In this document: piece after piece, positions 14,489-21,042 of the stretch
Numbering within the stretch: position 1 is the first letter of the stretch
How the letters are laid out: every line of letters starts with the position of its first letter
NCBI GenBank assembly: GCA_016870425.1
Contig: VGBQ01000020.1
Location: 1-21,042, forward strand
DNA length: 21,042 bases
Source: Actinomycetota bacterium
GTDB taxonomy: Bacteria > Actinomycetota > Actinomycetes > S36-B12
Reading direction: 5' to 3'
The notes under the pieces: generated by a model
What the model was told of the DNA's origin: nothing
The model's database searches: none
Seen by the model: only the letters and a program-made list of their open reading frames with translations
Made by a program: the position numbers and the translations under genes

Positions 14489-14650
14489 GAGACCGGGGGA
14501 TCACCCCGATAATCGGACGCTCGCCCCCGCGCCGAGGGGGACTCTCCGGCGTTCCCGGCGTACCGTGGTGGAGCCTGAGGGGCGGCTCCACGGGCCCGCA
14601 GGCCGCCCGGGGGCAGGACAGAGTCAGCAACCGCACACCGAAGGGGCGTC
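14489..14650 (+). promoter_or_regulatory. mreD-mrdA gap with three hairpins
   Basis: This is the longest gap inside the elongasome operon. Hairpins are CGGGG/CCCCG (14494-14508), CCCCC/GGGGG (14524-14540) and GGAGCC/GGCTCC (14570-14589). They could attenuate or process the transcript so that mreBCD and mrdA-rodA are expressed at different levels. A TACCGT at 14561-14566 is a weak -10 candidate for a second promoter. AAGGGG at 14641-14646 is the mrdA ribosome-binding site. Confidence 0.4.
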
Positions 14651-16762
14651 ATGAGCGACAGGTCTCACCTGCGCCTCGTCGTCCTCGGGGTCCTCATCAT
14701 CTCGCTGATCGGCACCCTCGTCGCGCGCCTTTCCTATCTGCAACTGGTCGTGGGCGAGGAGTACGCCGCCCAGGCCGCCAGCAACTCCACCCGCGAGGTC
14801 ATCACCCCCGCCGTGCGCGGGCTCATCCTCGATCAGCGCGGACGCCCGCTCGTCTCCAACCGCACATCGCTGGTCGTCTCGGTCGACCGAACCGTCCTGG
14901 CGCGCGAAGAGGACGGCGGTGCCGCGGTGCTCGACAACCTGGCTCGGGCGCTCGGCGTCTCGCGCGAGTCCATCGACCAAAAGCTCATGCCGTGCGGATC
15001 CGAGGGCGCGCCCCCGCTGCCGGTCTGCTGGGATGGCTCGCCCTACCAGCCGATACCCATCGCCAAGGACGTGGCCACGGAAACGGCACTCACCATCATG
15101 GAACGCCGCGCCGACTTCCCCGGTGTCAGCGCTCAACTCGCGGCCGTGCGCGAGTATCCCGAGCCCTTCGACGCCAACCTTGCTCACGTGCTCGGCTACG
15201 TCGGCCCGGTGACGCAGGAGCAGCTGGATGCGCAAGGTGACAGCGCCGACCCGGCTCGACTGCGCTCGCGAGACCTCGTCGGCCGCAATGGCCTCGAGGC
15301 GCAGTACGACGCCGAACTCCGAGGAATCCCCGGGATCACAACCCTCGCCGTGGACCAGGTCGGCCGGGTGACGGGCACGGTGTCGGAGTCCGAGGCCGTG
15401 GCCGGCAACTACGTGGTGACCAACATCGACGCGCATCTGCAGCAGGTGGTCGAGCAGGCACTCGCGGAGTCCGTCGACCGGGCCCGTGAGGAGGGCGATG
15501 TCGCGGACACCGGTGCCGCGGTCGTCATCGACGTGCGCACCGGCGCTGTGCTCGCCATGGCGAGTTACCCGACGTACGAGCCGCAGATCTGGGTGGGTGG
15601 CATCTCCACTCGCGACTACGAGAGTCTCCTGCGCGACCGGGCACTGTCGATGACGGTCACGCAGGGCACCTACGCCCCCGGATCCACGTTCAAGGCCGTC
15701 ACCACCGTGGCTGCAGCACGCGAGGGTTATGACCTCACCGGCACCTATCCCTGCCCCGCTGACTACACGGTCGGATCACAGCGCTTCCGCAACTTCGAAT
15801 CATCGGGATTCGGACCCATCACGCTCCAGCGTGCGCTCGAAGTGTCGTGCAACACGGTGTTCTACCGAATCGCCGACGAGATGTGGCTCAAGGGCGGGGG
15901 GCTCTACGCGCCCCAGGGCGCCCCGGATCCGGTGGCCGAGACCGCCGCCGCATTCCGCCTCGGTGAAGCCTCCGGCATCGACCTGCCCAACGAAGCCGCG
16001 GGTCTGGTCTCGGGTCGCGACGAGAAACTCGCCGTCTGGGAGCAGCGCCGCGAGCAGTGGTGTGCCGACGCCAAGGAAGGCTTCTCCGCGTTGCGGGACG
16101 AGAATCCCAAGCTCGCGGAGTACTACACGGCGCTGGCCAAGGAGAACTGTCTGGACGGCTTCCGCTGGCGCAATGGCGATGCGATCAACGCCTCGATCGG
16201 CCAGGGAGACACCGCCATCACCCCGCTGCAGCTGGCCATGGCCTACGCCGCGATCGCCAACGGCGGCACGGTCTACCAGCCGCAGGTGGCCAAGGCGGTC
16301 CTCAGCAGCCGCGGCGAAGTCGTGAAGCAGTTCGATCCCGTGGTGCGCGGCGAGGTGCAGGCACCCGAAGGGACCTTCGACTTCCTGCGCACGTCGCTGG
16401 CGGGGGTCACGGCGGAGGGCACCGGTCGCGTCCCCTTCGAGGGCTTCCCGCTGGATGAGATCCCCATCGCTTCCAAGACCGGATCCGCGCAGGTCTTCAG
16501 CGACAACTCCACGACCGCGTGGTTCGCGAGCTTTGCGCCGGCGGACGATCCGCAGTACGCCGTGGTGATGATGGTGACGCGGGGAGGCACCGGGTCGCTC
16601 ACCGCGGGTCCCGGCGTGCGCGCCATCTACGAAGCGCTCTTCGGCGTCGTCGACGGCATCGTCGATCCCGCCAAGAGCGTGCTCATCGGGGCGCAACCAT
16701 CGCGGACTCTGCCCATCGTCCGCCCCGACGGCACGCCCGTCGTCCCCGAGGCGACACCGTGA
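14651..16762 (+). CDS. mrdA: Penicillin-binding protein 2 (elongation transpeptidase)
   Basis: A class B PBP that cross-links peptidoglycan during elongation, working with RodA. The 703 residues comprise a short cytoplasmic start, one membrane span (about 9-30), and a PBP-dimerisation domain. The transpeptidase domain has S345-T-F-K348 (SxxK), S399-C-N401 (SxN) and K609-T-G611. Two inserts carry cysteine pairs: C115/C126 (KLMPCGSEG...PVCWDGSPYQP) and C471/C500. Those in the exported domain could form disulfides. The ATG start has AAGGGG upstream. The stop overlaps the rodA GTG by four bases. Streptomyces also has a PBP2 in this place. Confidence 0.95.
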   Translation: MSDRSHLRLVVLGVLIISLIGTLVARLSYLQLVVGEEYAAQAASNSTREVITPAVRGLILDQRGRPLVSNRTSLVVSVDRTVLAREEDGGAAVLDNLARALGVSRESIDQKLMPCGSEGAPPLPVCWDGSPYQPIPIAKDVATETALTIMERRADFPGVSAQLAAVREYPEPFDANLAHVLGYVGPVTQEQLDAQGDSADPARLRSRDLVGRNGLEAQYDAELRGIPGITTLAVDQVGRVTGTVSESEAVAGNYVVTNIDAHLQQVVEQALAESVDRAREEGDVADTGAAVVIDVRTGAVLAMASYPTYEPQIWVGGISTRDYESLLRDRALSMTVTQGTYAPGSTFKAVTTVAAAREGYDLTGTYPCPADYTVGSQRFRNFESSGFGPITLQRALEVSCNTVFYRIADEMWLKGGGLYAPQGAPDPVAETAAAFRLGEASGIDLPNEAAGLVSGRDEKLAVWEQRREQWCADAKEGFSALRDENPKLAEYYTALAKENCLDGFRWRNGDAINASIGQGDTAITPLQLAMAYAAIANGGTVYQPQVAKAVLSSRGEVVKQFDPVVRGEVQAPEGTFDFLRTSLAGVTAEGTGRVPFEGFPLDEIPIASKTGSAQVFSDNSTTAWFASFAPADDPQYAVVMMVTRGGTGSLTAGPGVRAIYEALFGVVDGIVDPAKSVLIGAQPSRTLPIVRPDGTPVVPEATP

Positions 16763-17931
16763 GCCTGTCCGAGGCGACCCCGAGTCGTCGCTTCATCGGA
16801 GCGCGCCAGGAGGGACGCCAGTCCTACTGGCGCCGACTCGACTGGTGGCTCCTGGGCGCCGCGCTCGTGCTGAGCACCGCGAGCTCCGTCTTCGTCTGGT
16901 CTGCGAGCCGATCCGATCTCGCCGGGGATGACCCGCAGTACTTCCTCAACCGTCACCTGGTCAATATCGCCATCGGTCTCGTACTTGCCTTCATCGTGTC
17001 GCGCCTGGACTATCGCCTGCTGCGCGCCTACGCGCCGGTGCTCTACGGTCTGGCGATCGTTGGCATCCTCCTGGTCTACACCCCGCTCGGCACGACGATC
17101 GCCGGCGCGCGCGCGTGGGTGCAGGTGCCTGGCGGATTCACGCTGCAGCCATCGGAGTTTGCGAAGGTGGCCATCGTCCTCATCCTCGCGGTGGTGCTGG
17201 CGGAGAAGCGCGATGCGGAGGCAGAGCCACGCGATCGCGACGTCGCGCTCGCCCTCGGCCTTGCGGCGATCCCCATCGGCCTGGTGCTACTGCAAAACGA
17301 CACGGGCACCGTGCTCATCATGTGCACGGTCGTCGTCACGATGGTCGCCGTGTCGGGTGCGCGCACGCGCTGGGTGGCCGGGCTCCTGGTGGGAGGAGCC
17401 ACGGCGGCTGTGATCGCCTGGCAGCTGGGCTTCGTCAAGGACTATCAGATTGCCCGCCTCACGTCCTTCGTCAATCCCGACGAGGCCGCGAGCACCGCCG
17501 CCTACAACGCGACGCAAGCCCGCATCGCTATCGGCGGGGGTGGGCTGTGGGGACGGGGACTCTTCCAGGGTCCGCAGACGCAGGGCAACTTCGTCCCCGT
17601 CAACGAGAGCGACTTCATCTTCACCGTGATCGGCGAGGAGGCCGGCTTCATCGGCGCTGCGATCACCATCTTGCTCCTGAGCATCATTCTGTGGCGGGGC
17701 ATGCGCATCGCGCTGGGGGCGGGCGAGCTCTACGGCCGCCTCGTCGCTGCGGGTGTGGTCGCCTGGCTGGCCTTCCAGACATTCGAGAACATCGGCATGA
17801 ACCTCGGCATCATGCCGATCACCGGCGTGCCACTTCCCTTCGTGTCCTACGGCGGTACGTCGATGTTCGCGTCCTGGATTGCCCTCGGCCTGCTGGAGAA
17901 CGTCCGACTCCACCAGCAGCAGCAGTCCTGA
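16759..17931 (+). CDS. rodA: Rod shape-determining protein RodA (SEDS glycosyltransferase)
   Basis: A SEDS-family peptidoglycan polymerase that uses lipid II and is activated by PBP2 and MreC. The 390 residues form about ten membrane spans. Hallmarks are LQPSEFAKVAIVL at 129-141 and VNESDFIFTVIGEEAGF with the catalytic-type aspartate D265. The late motif GVPLPFVSYGG is at 346-356. The frame stays open further upstream, into mrdA. I start it at GTG 16759, which overlaps the mrdA stop (GTGA) and places the first span correctly; an upstream start would add residues with no family match. Tight coupling to mrdA fits their 1:1 complex. The tail ends in a glutamine run. Confidence 0.94.
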   Translation: MSLSEATPSRRFIGARQEGRQSYWRRLDWWLLGAALVLSTASSVFVWSASRSDLAGDDPQYFLNRHLVNIAIGLVLAFIVSRLDYRLLRAYAPVLYGLAIVGILLVYTPLGTTIAGARAWVQVPGGFTLQPSEFAKVAIVLILAVVLAEKRDAEAEPRDRDVALALGLAAIPIGLVLLQNDTGTVLIMCTVVVTMVAVSGARTRWVAGLLVGGATAAVIAWQLGFVKDYQIARLTSFVNPDEAASTAAYNATQARIAIGGGGLWGRGLFQGPQTQGNFVPVNESDFIFTVIGEEAGFIGAAITILLLSIILWRGMRIALGAGELYGRLVAAGVVAWLAFQTFENIGMNLGIMPITGVPLPFVSYGGTSMFASWIALGLLENVRLHQQQQS

Positions 17932-17944
17932 TCCCCGGCGCGGG

Positions 17945-17950
17945 TACCCT
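17945..17950 (+). promoter_or_regulatory. candidate -10 of a leaderless radical SAM gene
   Basis: TACCCT is followed by six bases and the ATG at 17957, the spacing expected when transcription begins at the start codon. No Shine-Dalgarno is present in the 25-base gap after rodA. Confidence 0.45.
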
Positions 17951-17956
17951 GGGCCC

Positions 17957-19909
17957 ATGCCGTCCACACCGGTCGCTTCGGTCTTCCCCGCCCTCGAGGC
18001 GCTCCTGCCGCTCGTGCAGAAGCCGATCCAGTACGTCGGGGGAGAGGTCAATGCCGTCACGGCCGAGTGGGACGAGGCCGATGTCCGGTGGGCGCTCATG
18101 TATCCCGATGCCTACGAGGTCGGCGCCCCCAACCAGGGCGTCCAGATCCTCTACGAGGTGCTCAACGAGCAGCCCGGCGTACTCTGCGAGCGCACCTACG
18201 CCGTATGGCCGGACCTCGAGGCACTCATGCGCGAGCACTCCGTGCCGCAGTTCACCGTCGACGCCCATCGCCCCGTCGGTGCCTTCGATGTCTTCGGCCT
18301 GTCCTTCTCGACCGAGCTCGGCTATACCAACATGCTCACGGCACTCGACCTCGCCGGCATCCCGCTCATCGCCACGGAGCGCGACGAGTCGCATCCCATC
18401 GTCGTCGCTGGTGGTCACGCAGCGTTCAACCCCGAGCCCATCGCCGACTTCGTCGATGCGGCCGTGCTCGGCGACGGCGAGGAGGCCGTGCTGAAGCTCA
18501 CCGAGGTCGTCCGCGAGTGGAAGCAGGCGGGACGTCCGGACGGCCGCGCGGGACTGCTGGAGTCCATCGCTCGCTCCGGCGTGGCGTACGTCCCGTCGAT
18601 GTACGACGTGGAGTACCTCCCTGACGGGCGCATCCGTCGCGTCGTTCCGCAGCGCGCCGGCATCCCCTGGCGCGTGAGCAAGCACACCCTGATGGATTTG
18701 GACGAATGGCCCTATCCGAAGGCGCCCCTGGTGCCCCTCGCCGAGACCGTGCACGAGCGCATGAGCGTGGAGATCTTCCGCGGGTGCACGCGAGGCTGCC
18801 GCTTCTGCCAAGCGGGCATGATCACGCGCCCCGTGCGTGAGCGCAGCAAGGCCGGCATCGCCGCCATGGTGGACAACGGCCTTGCGAAGACCGGCTACGA
18901 AGAGGTGGGCCTGCTCTCCCTCTCCAGCGCCGACCACTCCGAGATCGCCGAGGTGACGACCTACCTGGCCGACTGCTACGAGGGATCCCAGACGTCGCTG
19001 TCGCTGCCGAGCACGCGCGTCGATGCCTTCAACATCGACCTCGCCAACGAACTCTCACGCAATGGCCGACGCAGCGGCCTCACCTTCGCCCCCGAGGGCG
19101 GGAGCGAGCGGATGCGCAAGGTCATCAACAAGCAGGTGACCGAGGACGACCTCATCCGCACTGTCGCCACGGCCTACGGCGCTGGGTGGCGCCAGGTGAA
19201 GCTCTACTTCATGTGCGGACTACCCACCGAGACCGACGAGGATGTGCTGCAGATCGCCCGCCTGGCCGCAGAGGTCATCCGTGTCGGCCGCGAGGTGAGT
19301 GGCCGACGGGATATCCGGTGCACGGTCTCGATCGGCGGCTTCGTGCCCAAGCCCCACACGCCCTTCCAGTGGGCAGCCCAACTGGACCACGAGACCACTG
19401 ACGCCCGCTTGGCCAAGTTGCGCGATGCCATCCGCACCAACCGCGAGTACGGCAAGTCGATCGGCTTCCGCTACCACGACGGCAAGCCGGGCATCATCGA
19501 AGGCTTGCTTTCTCGCGGGGATCGCCGCGTCGGCCGAGTCATCCTGCAGGCATGGCTCCAAGGCGCACGCTTCGACGGATGGAGTGAGCACTTCGACTTC
19601 GACCGCTGGGCGTCAGCGGCTTCCACCGCACTGGCTGACGAGCCGGTCGATCTCGATTGGTTCACCACGCGCGAGCGAGACCACGCCGAGGTGCTCCCGT
19701 GGGACCACCTGGACTCCGGCCTGGACCGCGAGTGGCTGTGGGAGGACTGGCAGGACGCCCTGGATGAGCGCGGCGTCGAGGACTGTCGGTGGACGCCGTG
19801 TTTCGATTGCGGCGTGTGCGACCAGATGGGCACGAGCATCCAGGTCGGACCCACGGATCTTGGTCTGCCCGCAGTCGCGACGCGCGTCGTGGCTGGCCAG
19901 CCCGCGTGA
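17957..19909 (+). CDS. TIGR03960-type B12-binding-domain radical SAM protein
   Basis: A 650-residue protein of unknown function. The N-terminal 200 residues look like a cobalamin-binding-type Rossmann domain (YPDAYEVGAPNQGVQILYEVL, then GGHAAFNPEP and LGDGEEAV). The base-off DxHxxG histidine is replaced, giving DAYEVG. The radical SAM core has C277-x3-C281-x2-C284 for the 4Fe-4S cluster, and further core motifs such as SLPSTRVDAF and FAPEGGSERM. The C-terminus carries a second cysteine group, C610-x4-C615-x2-C618-x2-C621. The ATG at 17957 is preferred; the frame is open further upstream inside rodA but without family similarity. Its partner DUF2344 gene follows by 15 bases; in some bacteria the two are fused. 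The family call is from recognised motifs and gene order. Confidence 0.88.
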   Translation: MPSTPVASVFPALEALLPLVQKPIQYVGGEVNAVTAEWDEADVRWALMYPDAYEVGAPNQGVQILYEVLNEQPGVLCERTYAVWPDLEALMREHSVPQFTVDAHRPVGAFDVFGLSFSTELGYTNMLTALDLAGIPLIATERDESHPIVVAGGHAAFNPEPIADFVDAAVLGDGEEAVLKLTEVVREWKQAGRPDGRAGLLESIARSGVAYVPSMYDVEYLPDGRIRRVVPQRAGIPWRVSKHTLMDLDEWPYPKAPLVPLAETVHERMSVEIFRGCTRGCRFCQAGMITRPVRERSKAGIAAMVDNGLAKTGYEEVGLLSLSSADHSEIAEVTTYLADCYEGSQTSLSLPSTRVDAFNIDLANELSRNGRRSGLTFAPEGGSERMRKVINKQVTEDDLIRTVATAYGAGWRQVKLYFMCGLPTETDEDVLQIARLAAEVIRVGREVSGRRDIRCTVSIGGFVPKPHTPFQWAAQLDHETTDARLAKLRDAIRTNREYGKSIGFRYHDGKPGIIEGLLSRGDRRVGRVILQAWLQGARFDGWSEHFDFDRWASAASTALADEPVDLDWFTTRERDHAEVLPWDHLDSGLDREWLWEDWQDALDERGVEDCRWTPCFDCGVCDQMGTSIQVGPTDLGLPAVATRVVAGQPA

Positions 19910-19924
19910 GCAGGCACCGTCCGC

Positions 19925-20701
19925 GTGGATAGGAAGCCCCCGCGCGAGCATGTCGCGCCTGTCCAGCGTGTCCGCCTGCGCTACGCCAAGCGCGGTCGCC
20001 TGAGATTCGCCAGCCATCGCGATTTTCAGCGCGCCCTCGAACGCGCACTGCGGCGAGCCGATGTCCCCATGGCCTTCAGCGCCGGATTCAGCCCCCACCC
20101 CAAGATCTCCTACGCCAATGCCGCACCGACCGGCACCGCGAGCGAGGCGGAGTATCTCGAGATCGGCCTATCCCAGGTATGTGACCCCGAGGACCTGCGC
20201 GAGCGCATCGACCGGGCCTTGCCGCCCGGACTGGACATCCTCGATGCCGTCGTCGCCCGGACCCCGGACTTCGCTGACCGCCTCCAGGCGAGCCGTTGGC
20301 GGATCGAGCTCCCCGGGCTCACCGTGGATGAGGCCCGGGGACCGGTCGACGGGCTCCTTGCTGCCCACGAGGTGATCGTCCAGCGGCTCACGAAGAACGG
20401 CATGCGCTCCTTCGACGTCCGTGCGGCACTCCTCGCCGCGAGCGTGGCGCCTGGCGGGGATCGCACCATGCCGTGTGCGATACTGACGGTGGTCATTCGG
20501 CAGGTCACCCCTTCCGTGAGACCAGACGACATCCTCGCGGCTCTGCGCAGCGTGGCCCCCTCTCCGGCAGCGACCGGGTGGCAGACACCACCCCCCCTCG
20601 TGACCCGGGAGATGCAAGGGCCGCTCGCCGAGGGAGGGTCGGCCGACGAGTTCGTGGTCGGTGACCCCCTCGCTGCCGACCGCGAGGCTGACCAGACTTG
20701 A
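19925..20701 (+). CDS. TIGR03936/DUF2344 family protein
   Basis: A 258-residue soluble protein with the DUF2344 opening: RLRYAKRGRLRFASHRDFQRALERALRRADVP, followed by FSAGFSPHPKISYANAAP. This is the constant partner of the TIGR03960 radical SAM protein, as a neighbour or as a fusion. No biochemical role is known to me. The first 25 residues and the last 50 are polar and probably flexible. The GTG start at 19925 lies 15 bases after the radical SAM stop with only a weak ribosome-binding site, so translation may depend on coupling. A later start nearer RVRLRYAK is possible, but no better-supported start codon is seen. Confidence 0.85.
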   Translation: MDRKPPREHVAPVQRVRLRYAKRGRLRFASHRDFQRALERALRRADVPMAFSAGFSPHPKISYANAAPTGTASEAEYLEIGLSQVCDPEDLRERIDRALPPGLDILDAVVARTPDFADRLQASRWRIELPGLTVDEARGPVDGLLAAHEVIVQRLTKNGMRSFDVRAALLAASVAPGGDRTMPCAILTVVIRQVTPSVRPDDILAALRSVAPSPAATGWQTPPPLVTREMQGPLAEGGSADEFVVGDPLAADREADQT

Positions 20702-20719
20702 CGGCCCGGTACGCCGGGT

Positions 20720-20777
20720 CGGCCGGCCCCCCGGCCGGTGAGACCAGGTCCCGAGCGGCGCATCCGCGCCCGGGACC
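20720..20777 (+). promoter_or_regulatory. Two strong hairpins in the rne leader
   Basis: Hairpin 1 is CGGCCGG/CCGGCCG with a CCCC loop (20720-20737). Hairpin 2 has GGTCCCG (20747-20753) paired with CGGGACC (20771-20777), and inside it GCGG (20755-20758) paired with CCGC (20764-20767) around a CGCAT loop. There is no T-tract. They end just before GAGAGGA (20780-20786), the probable ribosome-binding site. They could terminate the DUF2344 message, or form an RNase-E-sensing leader; sequence does not decide. Confidence 0.5.
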
Positions 20778-20795
20778 GTGAGAGGACGCGACCGC

Positions 20796-21042
20796 ATGGT
20801 CGACAGCACGCAGGAGCCCTCGGGCTCAGCAACCCCGCGCCCGCGCAAGGCCGCCAGCCGGCCGGCGGGCCCCCCCACCCCTGTGGCGGACGCCGCGAAG
20901 CCGGCGAAGAAGGCGGCCGTGAAGAAGGCGGCTGAGGACAAGCCGGCGAAGAAGGCGGCCGTGAAGAAGGCGGCTGAGGACAAGCCGGCGAAGAAGGCGG
21001 CCGTGAAGAAGGCGGCTGAGGACAAGCCGGCGAAGAAGGCGG
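20796..21042 (+). CDS. rne: Ribonuclease E/G, N-terminal extension (partial)
   Basis: The reading frame runs off the right edge after 82 codons. It begins MVDSTQEPSG and contains PRPRKAASRPAGPPTP, the signature seen near the N-terminus of actinobacterial RNase E/G. Then come three perfect copies of a 14-residue Lys/Ala repeat (KPAKKAAVKKAAED) and the start of a fourth. The extension should be disordered and strongly basic; the S1 and catalytic domains lie outside the window. Position after the TIGR03960/TIGR03936 pair supports rne. GAGAGGA nine bases before the ATG supports this start; an in-frame GTG at 20778 is less likely. A histone-H1-like or other Lys/Ala-rich protein is the main alternative, made less likely by the signature and context. 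Confidence 0.75.
   Translation, partial: MVDSTQEPSGSATPRPRKAASRPAGPPTPVADAAKPAKKAAVKKAAEDKPAKKAAVKKAAEDKPAKKAAVKKAAEDKPAKKA
20898..21042 (+). repeat. 42-bp perfect tandem repeat in the rne coding region
   Basis: The unit is 42 bases (14 codons). Copies at 20898-20939, 20940-20981 and 20982-21023 are identical at every base. A fourth begins at 21024 and matches to the window edge. Identity even at third positions points to recent expansion or strong homogenisation. The array keeps the frame. Confidence 0.95.

Noticed and set aside
13549..15240. 563-codon plus-strand frame across mreC, mreD and the start of mrdA
   Set aside because: The product is an Arg/Pro/Ala-rich out-of-frame translation, while three intact elongasome genes fill the same DNA.
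20168..21025. Minus-strand frame beginning with repeated hydrophobic AAFFTAAFFAG units, resembling a membrane repeat protein
   Set aside because: It is the reverse complement of the Lys/Ala repeat in rne; the plus strand has the ribosome-binding site, the RNase E signature and the expected gene order.
20898..21042. Possible CRISPR-like or mobile repeat array
   Set aside because: The units are directly adjacent without spacers, are 42 bases long and keep the reading frame, so this is an in-gene tandem repeat.

Overview
The window is a high-GC, gene-dense stretch of an actinobacterial (Actinomycetota) chromosome. The main evidence is the gene order: tig-clpP1-clpP2-clpX, valS, folC-DUF4233-ndk, mreBCD-mrdA-rodA, a TIGR03960/TIGR03936 pair, then the start of an RNase E/G gene whose N-terminus carries the actinobacterial RKAASRPAGPP signature. 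This matches the order known in Streptomyces and, without mreBCD, in Mycobacterium. Most start codons are GTG, several -10-like TANNNT hexamers are visible, and two ClpP paralogues are present. I cannot place it below class level. Possession of mreBCD and the type of valS argue against Mycobacterium.

Layout. (1) 1-1550: the tail of an unidentified upstream gene, an RDD membrane protein, and a convergent YbaK-type aminoacyl-tRNA deacylase that sits directly behind tRNA-Gly(TCC). A 347-base stretch with no gene follows, then tRNA-Pro(TGG). (2) 1637-5731: protein quality control, with trigger factor, ClpP1, ClpP2 and ClpX. A ClgR-like operator lies upstream of clpP1. (3) 5824-8382, minus strand: valS, convergent with clpX over a long shared hairpin and divergent from folC across only 30 bp. 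Its sequence is of the archaeal/rickettsial 'alternative' type, not the usual bacterial type. (4) 8413-11954: folC, a DUF4233 membrane protein, ndk and a membrane-anchored alpha/beta-hydrolase of the PF10081 type. (5) 12039-17931: the elongasome operon mreB-mreC-mreD-mrdA(PBP2)-rodA for lateral wall synthesis, with a good promoter in front of mreB. (6) 17957-20701: a B12-binding-type radical SAM protein and its DUF2344 partner, both of unknown function. (7) 20796-end: the 5' end of rne/rng, with strong hairpins in its leader and a perfect 42-bp tandem repeat in its disordered N-terminal coding region.

The genes fall into three functional groups: folding and proteolysis; translation and RNA metabolism (two tRNAs, a tRNA-editing enzyme, ValRS, RNase E); and cell-wall elongation. 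No mobile element, CRISPR array, prophage or defence island is visible. This is mostly a conserved core region. The best second-look items are the non-canonical ValS at a conserved locus, the tRNA-Gly/TTG junction, the radical SAM/DUF2344 pair with an extra cysteine cluster, and the repeat and leader structure of rne.
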